Origin: JBCCRH01 sp039208045
GTDB taxonomy: Bacteria; Bacteroidota; Bacteroidia; Chitinophagales; Saprospiraceae
Direction: 5' to 3'
DNA: 17,647 nt
Assembly: GCA_039208045.1 (NCBI GenBank)
Contig: JBCCRH010000071.1
Location: 1-17,647, forward strand
Positions 7,875 through 14,137 of the stretch are shown here, in pieces. The translations under genes and the position numbers were made by a program. The stretch's first letter is position 1. Every line of letters starts with the position of its first letter. Under the pieces are notes generated by a model. It ran no database searches, was not told where the DNA came from, and worked only from the letters and a program-made list of their open reading frames with translations.

Positions 7875-8537
7875 ATGCGCCTAAATCTGCAAAGAATTCC
7901 ATGTTACATCATAAATATAGCGCAAGACACTGATAAGCGAGCGTATGTCAAAGGGCAATTAGACGAGCTAGGCATTGCTCACCAATTTGTACCAGCGGTA
8001 CGCACCAAACCAGGTTTGGTAGGTATTGCACTTTCTCATCTTAAGGTATTAAAAATGCCTGAGTTGAAGCCTCCCTTTATGATTCTAGAGGATGATGTAC
8101 GTTTTTTCTTTGATCGAGTGCAGACCACCTTTGAAGTCCCGGACGAAACAGACGGCTTTTACTTCGGCCATTCTATTTATGGTACAGATCAGCCCCCTCA
8201 TGAGGGCGTGCAATGGGGAGCGCACAGCAAAATTCTATACGAATACTATAACGATACATACCTACGAGTACACTCTATGCTCGCTCGGCATGGAATTCTC
8301 TTTTTGTCTGACAAATTCCATCAGAATGCAATTGAAGCAAACATTAAAGCCTTGACGCACTTTAATTATCATATACCTGGCGATATAGTCTATGCTGCCA
8401 TGCAATCCGATCATATATTACTCACACCAGAGCAGCCTTGGTGCTACCAAAGTGAGCTCTTTGGCGGTAATTGGATGGCTACTAAACACTCCATCTTGAA
8501 GATCAAAAAAGGATTGATGAAGAATAAAGAGTCCTAG
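7875..8537 (+). CDS. GT25-family-like glycosyltransferase
   Basis: The protein has 220 residues from the chosen ATG. It matches the LPS-type glycosyltransferase family 25: an opening strand YIINIAQDTDKR (11-22), VPAV at 39-42, ALSHLKVL at 52-59 and FMILEDDV at 68-75, with the acidic L-E-D-D motif intact. The frame extends upstream to an ATG at 7740. I prefer 7875 because the paralogous first domain of the 779-residue protein starts at the same place (MRLNLQR against MQLDLRQ), because a TAAATTTG box lies between the two ATGs, and because the longer form would run antisense into the start of the 7778 gene. The extra 45 residues would include a hydrophobic stretch (LVYLLLFLLISTLL), so a membrane-anchored form is not excluded. 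The stop shares a CTAG with the convergent epimerase gene. Donor and acceptor are unknown. Confidence 0.8.
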   Translation: MRLNLQRIPCYIINIAQDTDKRAYVKGQLDELGIAHQFVPAVRTKPGLVGIALSHLKVLKMPELKPPFMILEDDVRFFFDRVQTTFEVPDETDGFYFGHSIYGTDQPPHEGVQWGAHSKILYEYYNDTYLRVHSMLARHGILFLSDKFHQNAIEANIKALTHFNYHIPGDIVYAAMQSDHILLTPEQPWCYQSELFGGNWMATKHSILKIKKGLMKNKES

Positions 8538-9520
8538 CTATTGATCATTGCTTGCTCCTGTACTTGTTGCTCTATCCAAGCATAGGTCTTTTCTATTCCA
8601 GAACGCAACGGCAAAGAGGGCTTCCAACCCAGTTTTTCTTGGATGAGCCGATTGTCTGAATTTCTTCCATTTACTCCTATTGGCCCTTCGATATGTTGCA
8701 GCGATAAGTCTTTTCCGGAAATCTCGATAATCAGCTTCGCAAAATCATTAATGCTAATCATTTCTTCTGACCCGATATTAACCGGCCCCGAAAAATCAGA
8801 TTCCATCAGCCGCAGTACTCCTTCCACGCACTCATCCACATACAGGAATGAGCGAGTCTGCTCTCCTGTCCCCCAAATTTCAATAGATTCGCCAGAAATA
8901 GCTTCTGCTACCTTTCGGCAAATGGCAGACGGAGCTTTTTCTTTGCCTCCAGTCCACGTGCCCTGAGGCCCAAAGATATTATGAAATCTAGCGATACGGA
9001 CATTTAGGCCGTAATTGCGCTGAAATGATAGATACAGGCGTTCGCTAAACAATTTTTCCCAACCATATTCGCTGTCTGGTTGCGCTGGATAGGTGGTATC
9101 TTCTGCACAATTCGGATTATCAGGGTCTAATTGATTAAATTCAGGATACACACAGGCAGAAGAAGAGTAGAAGATTTTTTGTACCCCAGTCTGAAGACAA
9201 GCATTGAGCGCATTCAGGTTGACGAGTGCTGAGTTGTGCATGACATCTGCATCATTATCACCAGTAAATAGATAGCCAGCTCCACCCATATCTGCCGCTA
9301 ACTGATAAACCTCATCAATACCTTGGCAAGCATTTTTAAATACAGAAATATCCCTTAAATCCCCAAGCATGAATTCATGCGCATGGCAATTATCAAATTC
9401 ATTATTTTTCAAATCAATGCCACGTACCCAATAGCCTTTCTGCTTAAGCGCTTTCGTTAGATGCCCCCCGATAAAGCCGCCAGCTCCGCATACCAATACT
9501 CTCTTCATTTTGCCAATCAT
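8534..9520 (-). CDS. GDP-mannose 3,5-epimerase-like SDR enzyme
   Basis: This 328-residue extended short-chain dehydrogenase/reductase closely resembles GDP-mannose 3,5-epimerase, the enzyme that converts GDP-D-mannose to GDP-L-galactose (and GDP-L-gulose). The NAD loop is GAGGFIG at 12-18. The epimerase-specific features are present: AADMGG at 75-80, SSACVYPEF with C123, Y152-x-x-x-K156, RFHNIFGPQGTW at 178-189, GGKEKAP with K195, QTRSFLYVDECVEGVLRL at 221-238, NIGSEEM at 248-254 and GRNSDN with R286. These correspond to the Cys, Tyr, Lys and Arg known as catalytic or binding residues in the plant enzyme. The start is fixed by an ATGA overlap with tatA upstream. In this locus it probably supplies GDP-L-galactose or a related sugar to the fucosyltransferase-like proteins. 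A different GDP-hexose product in this bacterium cannot be excluded. Confidence 0.85.
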   Translation of the reverse strand: MIGKMKRVLVCGAGGFIGGHLTKALKQKGYWVRGIDLKNNEFDNCHAHEFMLGDLRDISVFKNACQGIDEVYQLAADMGGAGYLFTGDNDADVMHNSALVNLNALNACLQTGVQKIFYSSSACVYPEFNQLDPDNPNCAEDTTYPAQPDSEYGWEKLFSERLYLSFQRNYGLNVRIARFHNIFGPQGTWTGGKEKAPSAICRKVAEAISGESIEIWGTGEQTRSFLYVDECVEGVLRLMESDFSGPVNIGSEEMISINDFAKLIIEISGKDLSLQHIEGPIGVNGRNSDNRLIQEKLGWKPSLPLRSGIEKTYAWIEQQVQEQAMINS

Positions 9521-9681
9521 TTCTCGCTATCCTTTACCTGCCTGTCCTTAATGATTCGTATACTATTGAGTTCACTAATTCCTTTCTTCAGCCCTCTCAA
9601 TAGTTCAGGTACTTTGCGCCCTCCAAAAAGTAATAAGATCACTAATCCAATGAGTATCCATTCCATACCTCCTGGTAACAT
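9517..9681 (-). CDS. tatA: TatA-family twin-arginine translocase protein
   Basis: This short gene encodes 54 residues: MLPGG, then the membrane helix MEWILIGLVILLLFG, a hinge GGRK, and the amphipathic helix VPELLRGLKKGISEL. The order GG, membrane helix, FGG/RK, PEL-RGL-KGI is the TatA/TatE signature, so it should help form the pore that exports folded proteins. The C-terminal tail (NSIRIIKDRQVKDSEK) is short and charged, and the total is at the small end for the family. Two in-frame ATGs exist, at 9681 and 9666. I choose 9681 because it supplies the GG turn before the helix. The AGGAGG next to 9666 is only one base from that ATG, too close to act as a ribosome site. The stop overlaps the epimerase start as ATGA, so the two genes are probably translationally coupled. 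No tatC is seen in the window. Confidence 0.85.
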   Translation of the reverse strand: MLPGGMEWILIGLVILLLFGGRKVPELLRGLKKGISELNSIRIIKDRQVKDSEK

Positions 9682-9714
9682 AATTCTTGATTTTTGACAT
9701 TATGAATTTTAGGC

Positions 9715-9805
9715 TGTCTTCTAATAAGACAAGTTCTACTAAGCTGAGCACATGCTAGGCTTTTTTTGTAAAGCTTAGCCCGCGCCTAGTGGATTTGTAA
9801 TCCGC
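9715..9805. repeat. Cluster of three hairpins in the tatA upstream gap (REP-like palindromes?)
   Basis: The gap 9682-9902 holds three successive inverted repeats: TGTCTT/AAGACA at 9715-9720 and 9726-9731; a 10-base-pair stem GCTAGGCTTT/AAAGCTTAGC at 9754-9763 and 9770-9779 (one G-T pair); and GTGGATT/AATCCGC at 9789-9795 and 9799-9805. The last, with its GGATTTGTAATCC core, resembles the palindromic interspersed repeats seen in many Bacteroidota, but no second copy is present here. If tatA is transcribed from the TAATTTTG at 9855-9848 (minus), all three would lie in its leader. No T-tract follows any stem, so terminators are unlikely. Confidence 0.4.
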
Positions 9806-9847
9806 GTGACTCTGAAACTTTTGCCACACGATATTAAATGTAAGGTA

Positions 9848-9855
9848 CAAAATTA
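9848..9855 (-). promoter_or_regulatory. Weak candidate -7 element TAATTTTG for tatA-epimerase
   Basis: The minus strand reads TAATTTTG, matching TAnnTTTG, about 165 bases before the tatA ATG. No -33 TTTG is visible, and the leader would be long and hairpin-rich. It is the only perfect match in this gap in that direction. Confidence 0.25.
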
Positions 9856-9902
9856 GAGTGGGAACTATATCTGGAGAAGGAGTATCTTTAGGTATACTAT
9901 GT

Positions 9903-10145
9903 CTAATTATAATGCATTGGCTCGAACAACTCCTTCCGCGTTGCCTTCATCTGCTTTGCTCTCGCCGCCGATACCGTAAGCTCACAACTCTTAAAAGCTC
10001 TAGCTAACGCAACAACACTAAATACTAAAATAACCGTACCAATCGCCGGATAGCCCACGCCCCATTTCAAAAGGGCACCTACTACGAGTAGGGTAATTCC
10101 AAGGGTATAACTCTTCAAAAAGCTGTATAGATGATTAAGTAGCAT
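9903..10145 (-). CDS. Small two-helix membrane protein, function unknown
   Basis: The 80-residue protein has two probable membrane helices, about residues 13-27 (YTLGITLLVVGALLK) and 31-50 (GYPAIGTVILVFSVVALARA). A basic, helical C-terminus follows (AARAKQMKATRKELF). The first 12 residues are short and mostly polar. I do not recognise the family. Two short helices joined by a tight Gly/Pro turn suggest an integral inner-membrane hairpin with both ends on the same side. It stands alone: tatA begins 222 bases downstream on the same strand, and a divergent TetR gene starts 393 bases upstream. The divergent layout makes it a possible target of that regulator, but no perfect TAnnTTTG box was found upstream of it. 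The amino-acid composition is protein-like rather than random, so I think the gene is real. Confidence 0.55.
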   Translation of the reverse strand: MLLNHLYSFLKSYTLGITLLVVGALLKWGVGYPAIGTVILVFSVVALARAFKSCELTVSAARAKQMKATRKELFEPMHYN

Positions 10146-10274
10146 ATCTAGTTTGATAGTTTTACTACTAGACAGAATTGCTGTCTCATTGTTCGCGGAT
10201 ATAGGGCTCAGGAGATAAGTTTATGGTTTTCAGTTTTTTATAGAAATCATAACGAATTCTTATAGTTAATTACT

Positions 10275-10304
10275 TTTGGATTAGTTTATCCTGAAGTAGC
10301 TTTG
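10275..10304 (+). promoter_or_regulatory. Strong candidate promoter, TTTG-N18-TAGCTTTG
   Basis: TTTG at 10275-10278, 18 bases, then TAGCTTTG at 10297-10304 matches the Bacteroidota -33/-7 consensus in both boxes and in spacing. It points right, toward the TetR gene whose ATG is 234 bases farther on, which implies a leader of more than 200 bases or a separate small transcript. An overlapping TACTTTTG at 10271-10278 also matches the -7 box but has no -33 partner. Confidence 0.5.
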
Positions 10305-10486
10305 CTATACCATTTTGACATTATTGTGAGGGTTTAAAGAGAATTTGGCCCTTATAGTGTGGCAAATGCGATCTTAGACTGGGTTGAAATGATAGATTTA
10401 CTTTTAGATTTTTGATGAGCTGTTCACCAAATTCCATTTTTTGGTCAAATTTTTGGAAAAAGGGAAGAACAGATCACAAAAAGTAG

Positions 10487-10501
10487 CTGTTACATTAACA
10501 G
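10487..10501. promoter_or_regulatory. Palindrome CTGTTACATTAACAG, candidate TetR operator
   Basis: Perfect inverted repeat with 6-base arms (CTGTTA/TAACAG) and a 3-base centre, ending 37 bases before the TetR-family ATG. TetR-family regulators commonly bind such palindromes upstream of their own gene. Autoregulation here is inference from position and symmetry only. Confidence 0.4.
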
Positions 10502-10538
10502 TCCCATTGATAAATTTTGAAAGTAAAAGTATCAAAGA

Positions 10539-11246
10539 ATGATTCAGTTGACAGTAAGGCTTAGTATAAACGATAAATTGTTTTTAAGAGATCCCGAGAA
10601 GACCAAGCTGGGTAAACGTATCATCAGACATAGCATTAAACTAATTGATGAGTATGGCATCGAAGAGTTTACCTTCAAGAAGTTAGCAGAAGAAATACAG
10701 TCAACAGAAGCGTCTATTTACCGCTATTTTGAGAATAAGTACTTACTGTTTGTATATCTCGTCAACTGGTACTGGGAGTGGATGAAATTTCGAGTAGGGT
10801 TCAGAACGATGAACTTGAACGATCCAGTGAAAAAGCTACGCATTGCGATTGGTGCGATCCTCGATATTTCTCAAACGGACACCGCAGTAGATTATGTAAA
10901 TACAGAACTGTTGCACCAGATTGTGGTAGTAGAAGGGACAAAAGCATACCACAAGAAATCTGTTGATGAAGAGAACAAATATGGTTTTTTTCTTTCTTAT
11001 AAAGCATTATGTAAAAGGATAGCCGATATCATTGTAGAGGTGAATCCTTCCTATCAATACCCTCGCTCTTTGGCCAGTATGTTATTGGAGACGGCCAACA
11101 ACAATATTTACTTTGCCCAGCATTTACCTCGATTGACAGACATCAAGTATCAAGATGGGTACTTGAAAGAAATCGAGACTATGTTACTACAGTTTGCGCT
11201 AGGCTGTATCGACAGCAATAAGCCAAGTCTAGCTACAAATAGGTAA
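10539..11246 (+). CDS. TetR/AcrR-family transcriptional regulator
   Basis: The protein has 235 residues. After a short lead (MIQLTVRLSINDKLFLRDPEKTKLG) comes the helix-turn-helix domain, about residues 25-75: GKRIIRHSIKLIDEYG, FTFKKLAEEI, STEASIYRYFENKYLL. The F-T-F-K-K-L-A and S-I-Y-R-Y-F-x-N-K patterns are typical of TetR proteins. The remaining C-terminal part is helical and should bind a ligand and dimerise; it has no recognisable ligand signature. The N-terminal lead ending LRDPxxTxLG, directly before the HTH, looks like a conserved Bacteroidota subgroup of this family. The gene is alone on its strand, 97 bases before isocitrate dehydrogenase. The palindrome at 10487-10501 could be its operator, and the divergent small membrane gene a target. 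Ligand and regulon are unknown. Confidence 0.88.
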   Translation: MIQLTVRLSINDKLFLRDPEKTKLGKRIIRHSIKLIDEYGIEEFTFKKLAEEIQSTEASIYRYFENKYLLFVYLVNWYWEWMKFRVGFRTMNLNDPVKKLRIAIGAILDISQTDTAVDYVNTELLHQIVVVEGTKAYHKKSVDEENKYGFFLSYKALCKRIADIIVEVNPSYQYPRSLASMLLETANNNIYFAQHLPRLTDIKYQDGYLKEIETMLLQFALGCIDSNKPSLATNR

Positions 11247-11290
11247 GGGCTTCCCAACGCTCAAGTAGACATCAATAATCAAATACACCT

Positions 11291-11313
11291 ACCTTCTGCC
11301 AGGCAGAGGGGTA
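11291..11313. repeat. Palindrome between the TetR gene and icd
   Basis: TCTGCC-A-GGCAGA at 11295-11307 is a perfect 13-base palindrome, flanked by ACC and GGGGT so that the imperfect stem can extend. It lies 49 bases after the TetR stop and 36 bases before the icd ATG. It has no T-tract. It could be an operator for icd, a weak terminator for the TetR gene, or a chance palindrome. Confidence 0.35.
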
Positions 11314-11343
11314 ACCATTTATTGTCATAATCAAACAAAAGAT

Positions 11344-12873
11344 ATGCATCAAGTATCAACATTGCCGAAAAGGCAGCAGCAAGAAACACTAACTGATAGA
11401 ATATCAATCGCCTACGGCGATGGCATTGGGCGAGAAATCATGTCTGCCACATTATCCATTCTTGAAGCGGCAGGAGTCCAACTCGAATTTGATGAAGTAA
11501 AGATTGGAAAAGAAGTATACGAACAGGGCATTACATCAGGCATTGCTCCAGAAGATTGGGAGACTTTACGACGCAATAAGGTATTCCTGAAAGCACCTAT
11601 TACCACCCCCCAAGGTAAAGGCTATAAAAGCCTAAACGTAACCATCCGCAAATCAATGGGCCTGTATGCTAATGTACGTCCGTTCCGAGCATTTAATCCG
11701 TATGTGCAGACTCATTTCCCCAAAATGGATGTCGTGATCGTCCGGGAAAACGAAGAAGACCTCTACGCAGGTATTGAGCATCAGCAAACGGGAGAGGTCG
11801 TACAATGTCTAAAGCTCATCTCCCGCCCAGGCTGTGAACGTATTGTCCGCTATGCCTTCGAGTATGCTCGTGCAAATGGCCGCAAGCGCGTGACTTGCAT
11901 GACCAAGGATAACATCATGAAGCATACCGATGGCTTATTCCATAGCGTATTCAACGAGGTAGCTAAAGAGTACCCTGACATCGAAAGTGACCACTTTATC
12001 ATCGACATCGGCTCTGCACTGCTAGCAGCCCGCCCACACGATTTTGATGTAGTAGTTACCTTGAATCTGTATGGCGATATTGTATCCGACATTACGGCCC
12101 AAGTGGGTGGTTCGGTAGGTTTGGGAGGCTCTTCTAACATTGGTGCGAGCTTTGCGATGTTTGAAGCCATTCATGGCTCAGCGCCAGATATAGCGGGTAA
12201 GGATATTGCAAATCCCTCTGGCTTATTGAATGCGGCCTGTATGTTGTTGGAACATATCGGGCAGCACGAAGCAGCTACTACCATCCAGAATGCTTGGCTC
12301 AAGACCATAGAGGATGGCATTCATACCATAGATATAGCCAGTGAAGATTTTACGCAGCAACGGGTGGGTACCCGGGCATTTGCGCAAGCAGTAATTGATC
12401 GTTTGGGAGAAAAGCCTCGCAAGCTCAAGCCCAGAATTGGTAGCGGTAAAAACCAAGGGCCCATTAAGGTACAAATTACCCCCTACGAAGCACCTGAAAA
12501 AGAACTCGTTGGCGTGGATGTATTCTTAGATTGGGTGGGCAAACATCGCGATCCCGACGTGCTTGGTCGCTTGCTGGATGACTTAGCTGGGCCAACTATG
12601 CAGCTCAAAATGATTACCAACCGTGGCGTAAAGGTGTACCCTGGTGGATTTCCCGAAACCTTTTGTACTGATCACTGGCGTTGTCGATTTGTAGCAGCTG
12701 ATAGTGGTGAAAGCGTGAACAATTCTGGCCTAAAAGTTGCTAAAGAGATAAGTTACGTCGATATAATCGGCTTATTGCAGCGTTTGGAAGCTGCGCACCT
12801 AAATTTCATTAAAACAGAAAACCTCTATATCATCAATGGCAAGCGAGCCTACTCGCTGGGCCAAGGAGAGTAA
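11344..12873 (+). CDS. icd: NADP-dependent isocitrate dehydrogenase, Thermus-type long form
   Basis: This 509-residue enzyme of the TCA cycle oxidises isocitrate to 2-oxoglutarate and CO2. Landmarks are GDGIG at 25-29, KSLNVTIRK at 95-103 (substrate phosphate-type loop; S96 matches the regulatory Ser113 of the E. coli enzyme), ANVRP at 109-113, RENEEDLYAGIEH at 134-146 with Y141, TKDN with K188, NLYGDIVSDI with D245 and D249, and HGSAPDIAGK at 277-286. The chain continues about 130 residues beyond the usual core, including VGVDVFLDW and LKMITNRGVKVYPGG, which matches the C-terminal extension of the Thermus thermophilus enzyme. No gene is co-directional and close upstream except the TetR gene. 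A strong terminator follows at once, so icd is probably a single-gene transcript. No perfect TAnnTTTG box was seen in the 97-base upstream gap. Cofactor choice (NADP) is taken from the family. Confidence 0.92.
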   Translation: MHQVSTLPKRQQQETLTDRISIAYGDGIGREIMSATLSILEAAGVQLEFDEVKIGKEVYEQGITSGIAPEDWETLRRNKVFLKAPITTPQGKGYKSLNVTIRKSMGLYANVRPFRAFNPYVQTHFPKMDVVIVRENEEDLYAGIEHQQTGEVVQCLKLISRPGCERIVRYAFEYARANGRKRVTCMTKDNIMKHTDGLFHSVFNEVAKEYPDIESDHFIIDIGSALLAARPHDFDVVVTLNLYGDIVSDITAQVGGSVGLGGSSNIGASFAMFEAIHGSAPDIAGKDIANPSGLLNAACMLLEHIGQHEAATTIQNAWLKTIEDGIHTIDIASEDFTQQRVGTRAFAQAVIDRLGEKPRKLKPRIGSGKNQGPIKVQITPYEAPEKELVGVDVFLDWVGKHRDPDVLGRLLDDLAGPTMQLKMITNRGVKVYPGGFPETFCTDHWRCRFVAADSGESVNNSGLKVAKEISYVDIIGLLQRLEAAHLNFIKTENLYIINGKRAYSLGQGE

Positions 12874-12905
12874 AATTTAATTGCCTTTTAAAATCGACTT
12901 ATTGC

Positions 12906-12937
12906 AAGGAGCACTGACTTTGGTGCTCCTTTTTTTT
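12906..12937 (+). terminator. Rho-independent terminator after icd
   Basis: Perfect 9-base-pair stem AAGGAGCAC/GTGCTCCTT around an 8-base loop (TGACTTTG), running into eight T residues at 12930-12937. It begins 32 bases after the icd stop and isolates icd from carA. Confidence 0.92.
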
Positions 12938-12968
12938 GCCAAAAAATCGAAAATGGGGGGAGGAATGC

Positions 12969-12976
12969 TATCTTTG
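12969..12976 (+). promoter_or_regulatory. Candidate -7 element TATCTTTG for carA
   Basis: TATCTTTG, followed by CA as is common in Bacteroidota promoters, ends 17 bases before the carA ATG and sits after the icd terminator. The -33 box is not recognisable, so the transcript would have a very short leader and depend mainly on the -7 element. Confidence 0.6.
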
Positions 12977-12993
12977 CACAAAATTTTCTGACT

Positions 12994-14097
12994 ATGGGTA
13001 AGCTAGATGAGCAAGAGGCCATACTGCTTTTGGAAGATGGCACTTTTTTTACCGGAAAGGCTGCTGGAAAGATTGGCACCACCAGCGGAGAAATCTGCTT
13101 TAATACCGGAATGACGGGCTACCAAGAAATTTTTACCGACCCTTCTTACTTTGGCCAGTTATTAGTCGCTACTAATGCCCATATTGGAAATTATGGTACC
13201 AAAGATGCAGAAGTTGAATCAGGAAGCATCAAGATTGCAGGCCTGATCTGTAAAAACTATAGCAGAAAGTTCCACCGGCCATTGGCTAATCAGTCCATCC
13301 AAGAATATTTTGAAGCAGAAGAATTAGTGGGTATCTCCAATGTGGATACGCGCCAAATCGTTCGTCATATTCGCGATAAGGGCGCTATGAATGCCATTAT
13401 TTCTTCTGAAATTCTCGATGTGCCTACGCTTCGGAAAATGTTGGCGAAAGTGCCCAGTATGGATGGCTTAGAGCTAGCTACCAAGGTGACTACGGAAGAG
13501 CCTTATACGATTGGAGAGCCCGATGCAAAGTTTAGAGTAGCGGTGCTAGATTATGGGGTAAAAAAGAATATTCTGCACTGCCTTGCTGACAGAGGTTGCT
13601 ATCTAAAAGTATTCCCTGCAAAGACCAAGCTGAAAACCTTGCAGGCATTTGAGCCACATGGTTATTTTTTGTCGAATGGCCCTGGCGATCCTGCCTCTAT
13701 GAATTATGCGGTGAAAACAGCAAAAGAAATTCTAAAGCTGGATCAGCCCCTATTTGGCATTTGCCTCGGGCATCAGCTGCTAGCTTTAGCTATTGATATT
13801 CCTACCTATAAAATGCACAACGGCCATAGAGGGATTAACCACCCCGTCCAAAACCTGGAGACCGGTCTTTGTGAAATCACGAGCCAAAACCACGGATTTG
13901 GCGTAAGCCCAGAAGCCATTAAAGCCAATGCTGATAAAGTGGAAATTACCCACGTCAACCTTAATGACGGAACGATAGAGGGCATTCGCGTGAAAGGCAA
14001 AAAAGCCTTTTCGGTGCAGTACCACCCGGAGGCATCCCCTGGGCCACACGACGCACGCTATCTATTCGACTCCTTTATACAGTTAATGGAGAATTAA
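12994..14097 (+). CDS. carA: Carbamoyl-phosphate synthase small (glutaminase) subunit
   Basis: The 367-residue glutamine amidotransferase subunit hydrolyses glutamine and passes ammonia to CarB for carbamoyl phosphate (arginine and pyrimidine synthesis). The N-terminal CPSase small-subunit domain (about 1-170) shows LLLEDGTFFTG at 11-21, SGEICFNTGMTGYQEIFTDPSY at 31-52 (as a pattern) and VDTRQIVRHIRDKGAMNA at 117-134. The class I amidotransferase domain (about 180-365) has SNGPGDP at 227-233, FGICLGHQ with nucleophile C257, NHGFG at 299-303 and QYHPEASPGPHD with H344 and E346. It is full length. carB is not in the window; enolase follows after 40 bases, probably in the same transcript. I recall carA followed by eno from other Bacteroidota genomes, but could not check this. 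Confidence 0.95.
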   Translation: MGKLDEQEAILLLEDGTFFTGKAAGKIGTTSGEICFNTGMTGYQEIFTDPSYFGQLLVATNAHIGNYGTKDAEVESGSIKIAGLICKNYSRKFHRPLANQSIQEYFEAEELVGISNVDTRQIVRHIRDKGAMNAIISSEILDVPTLRKMLAKVPSMDGLELATKVTTEEPYTIGEPDAKFRVAVLDYGVKKNILHCLADRGCYLKVFPAKTKLKTLQAFEPHGYFLSNGPGDPASMNYAVKTAKEILKLDQPLFGICLGHQLLALAIDIPTYKMHNGHRGINHPVQNLETGLCEITSQNHGFGVSPEAIKANADKVEITHVNLNDGTIEGIRVKGKKAFSVQYHPEASPGPHDARYLFDSFIQLMEN

Positions 14098-14137
14098 TTC
14101 GAATCATTCTATAAATGAACGCTAAACACCTTTTAAC

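Noticed and set aside
9668..9673. AGGAGG as a ribosome binding site for tatA at 9666
   Set aside because: It is one base from the ATG, too close. With the start at 9681 it is simply the Gly-Gly codons.
9461..9697. Plus-strand open frame over the tatA region
   Set aside because: It is antisense to tatA and the epimerase start, both of which have clear family signatures.
9773..9812. tRNA-Thr-like piece: GCTTAGC and GGATTTGTAATCC resemble the D-arm start and anticodon stem of a TGT tRNA
   Set aside because: The spacing between the parts is about 10 bases too short, and no acceptor stem, T-arm or D-loop can be folded.
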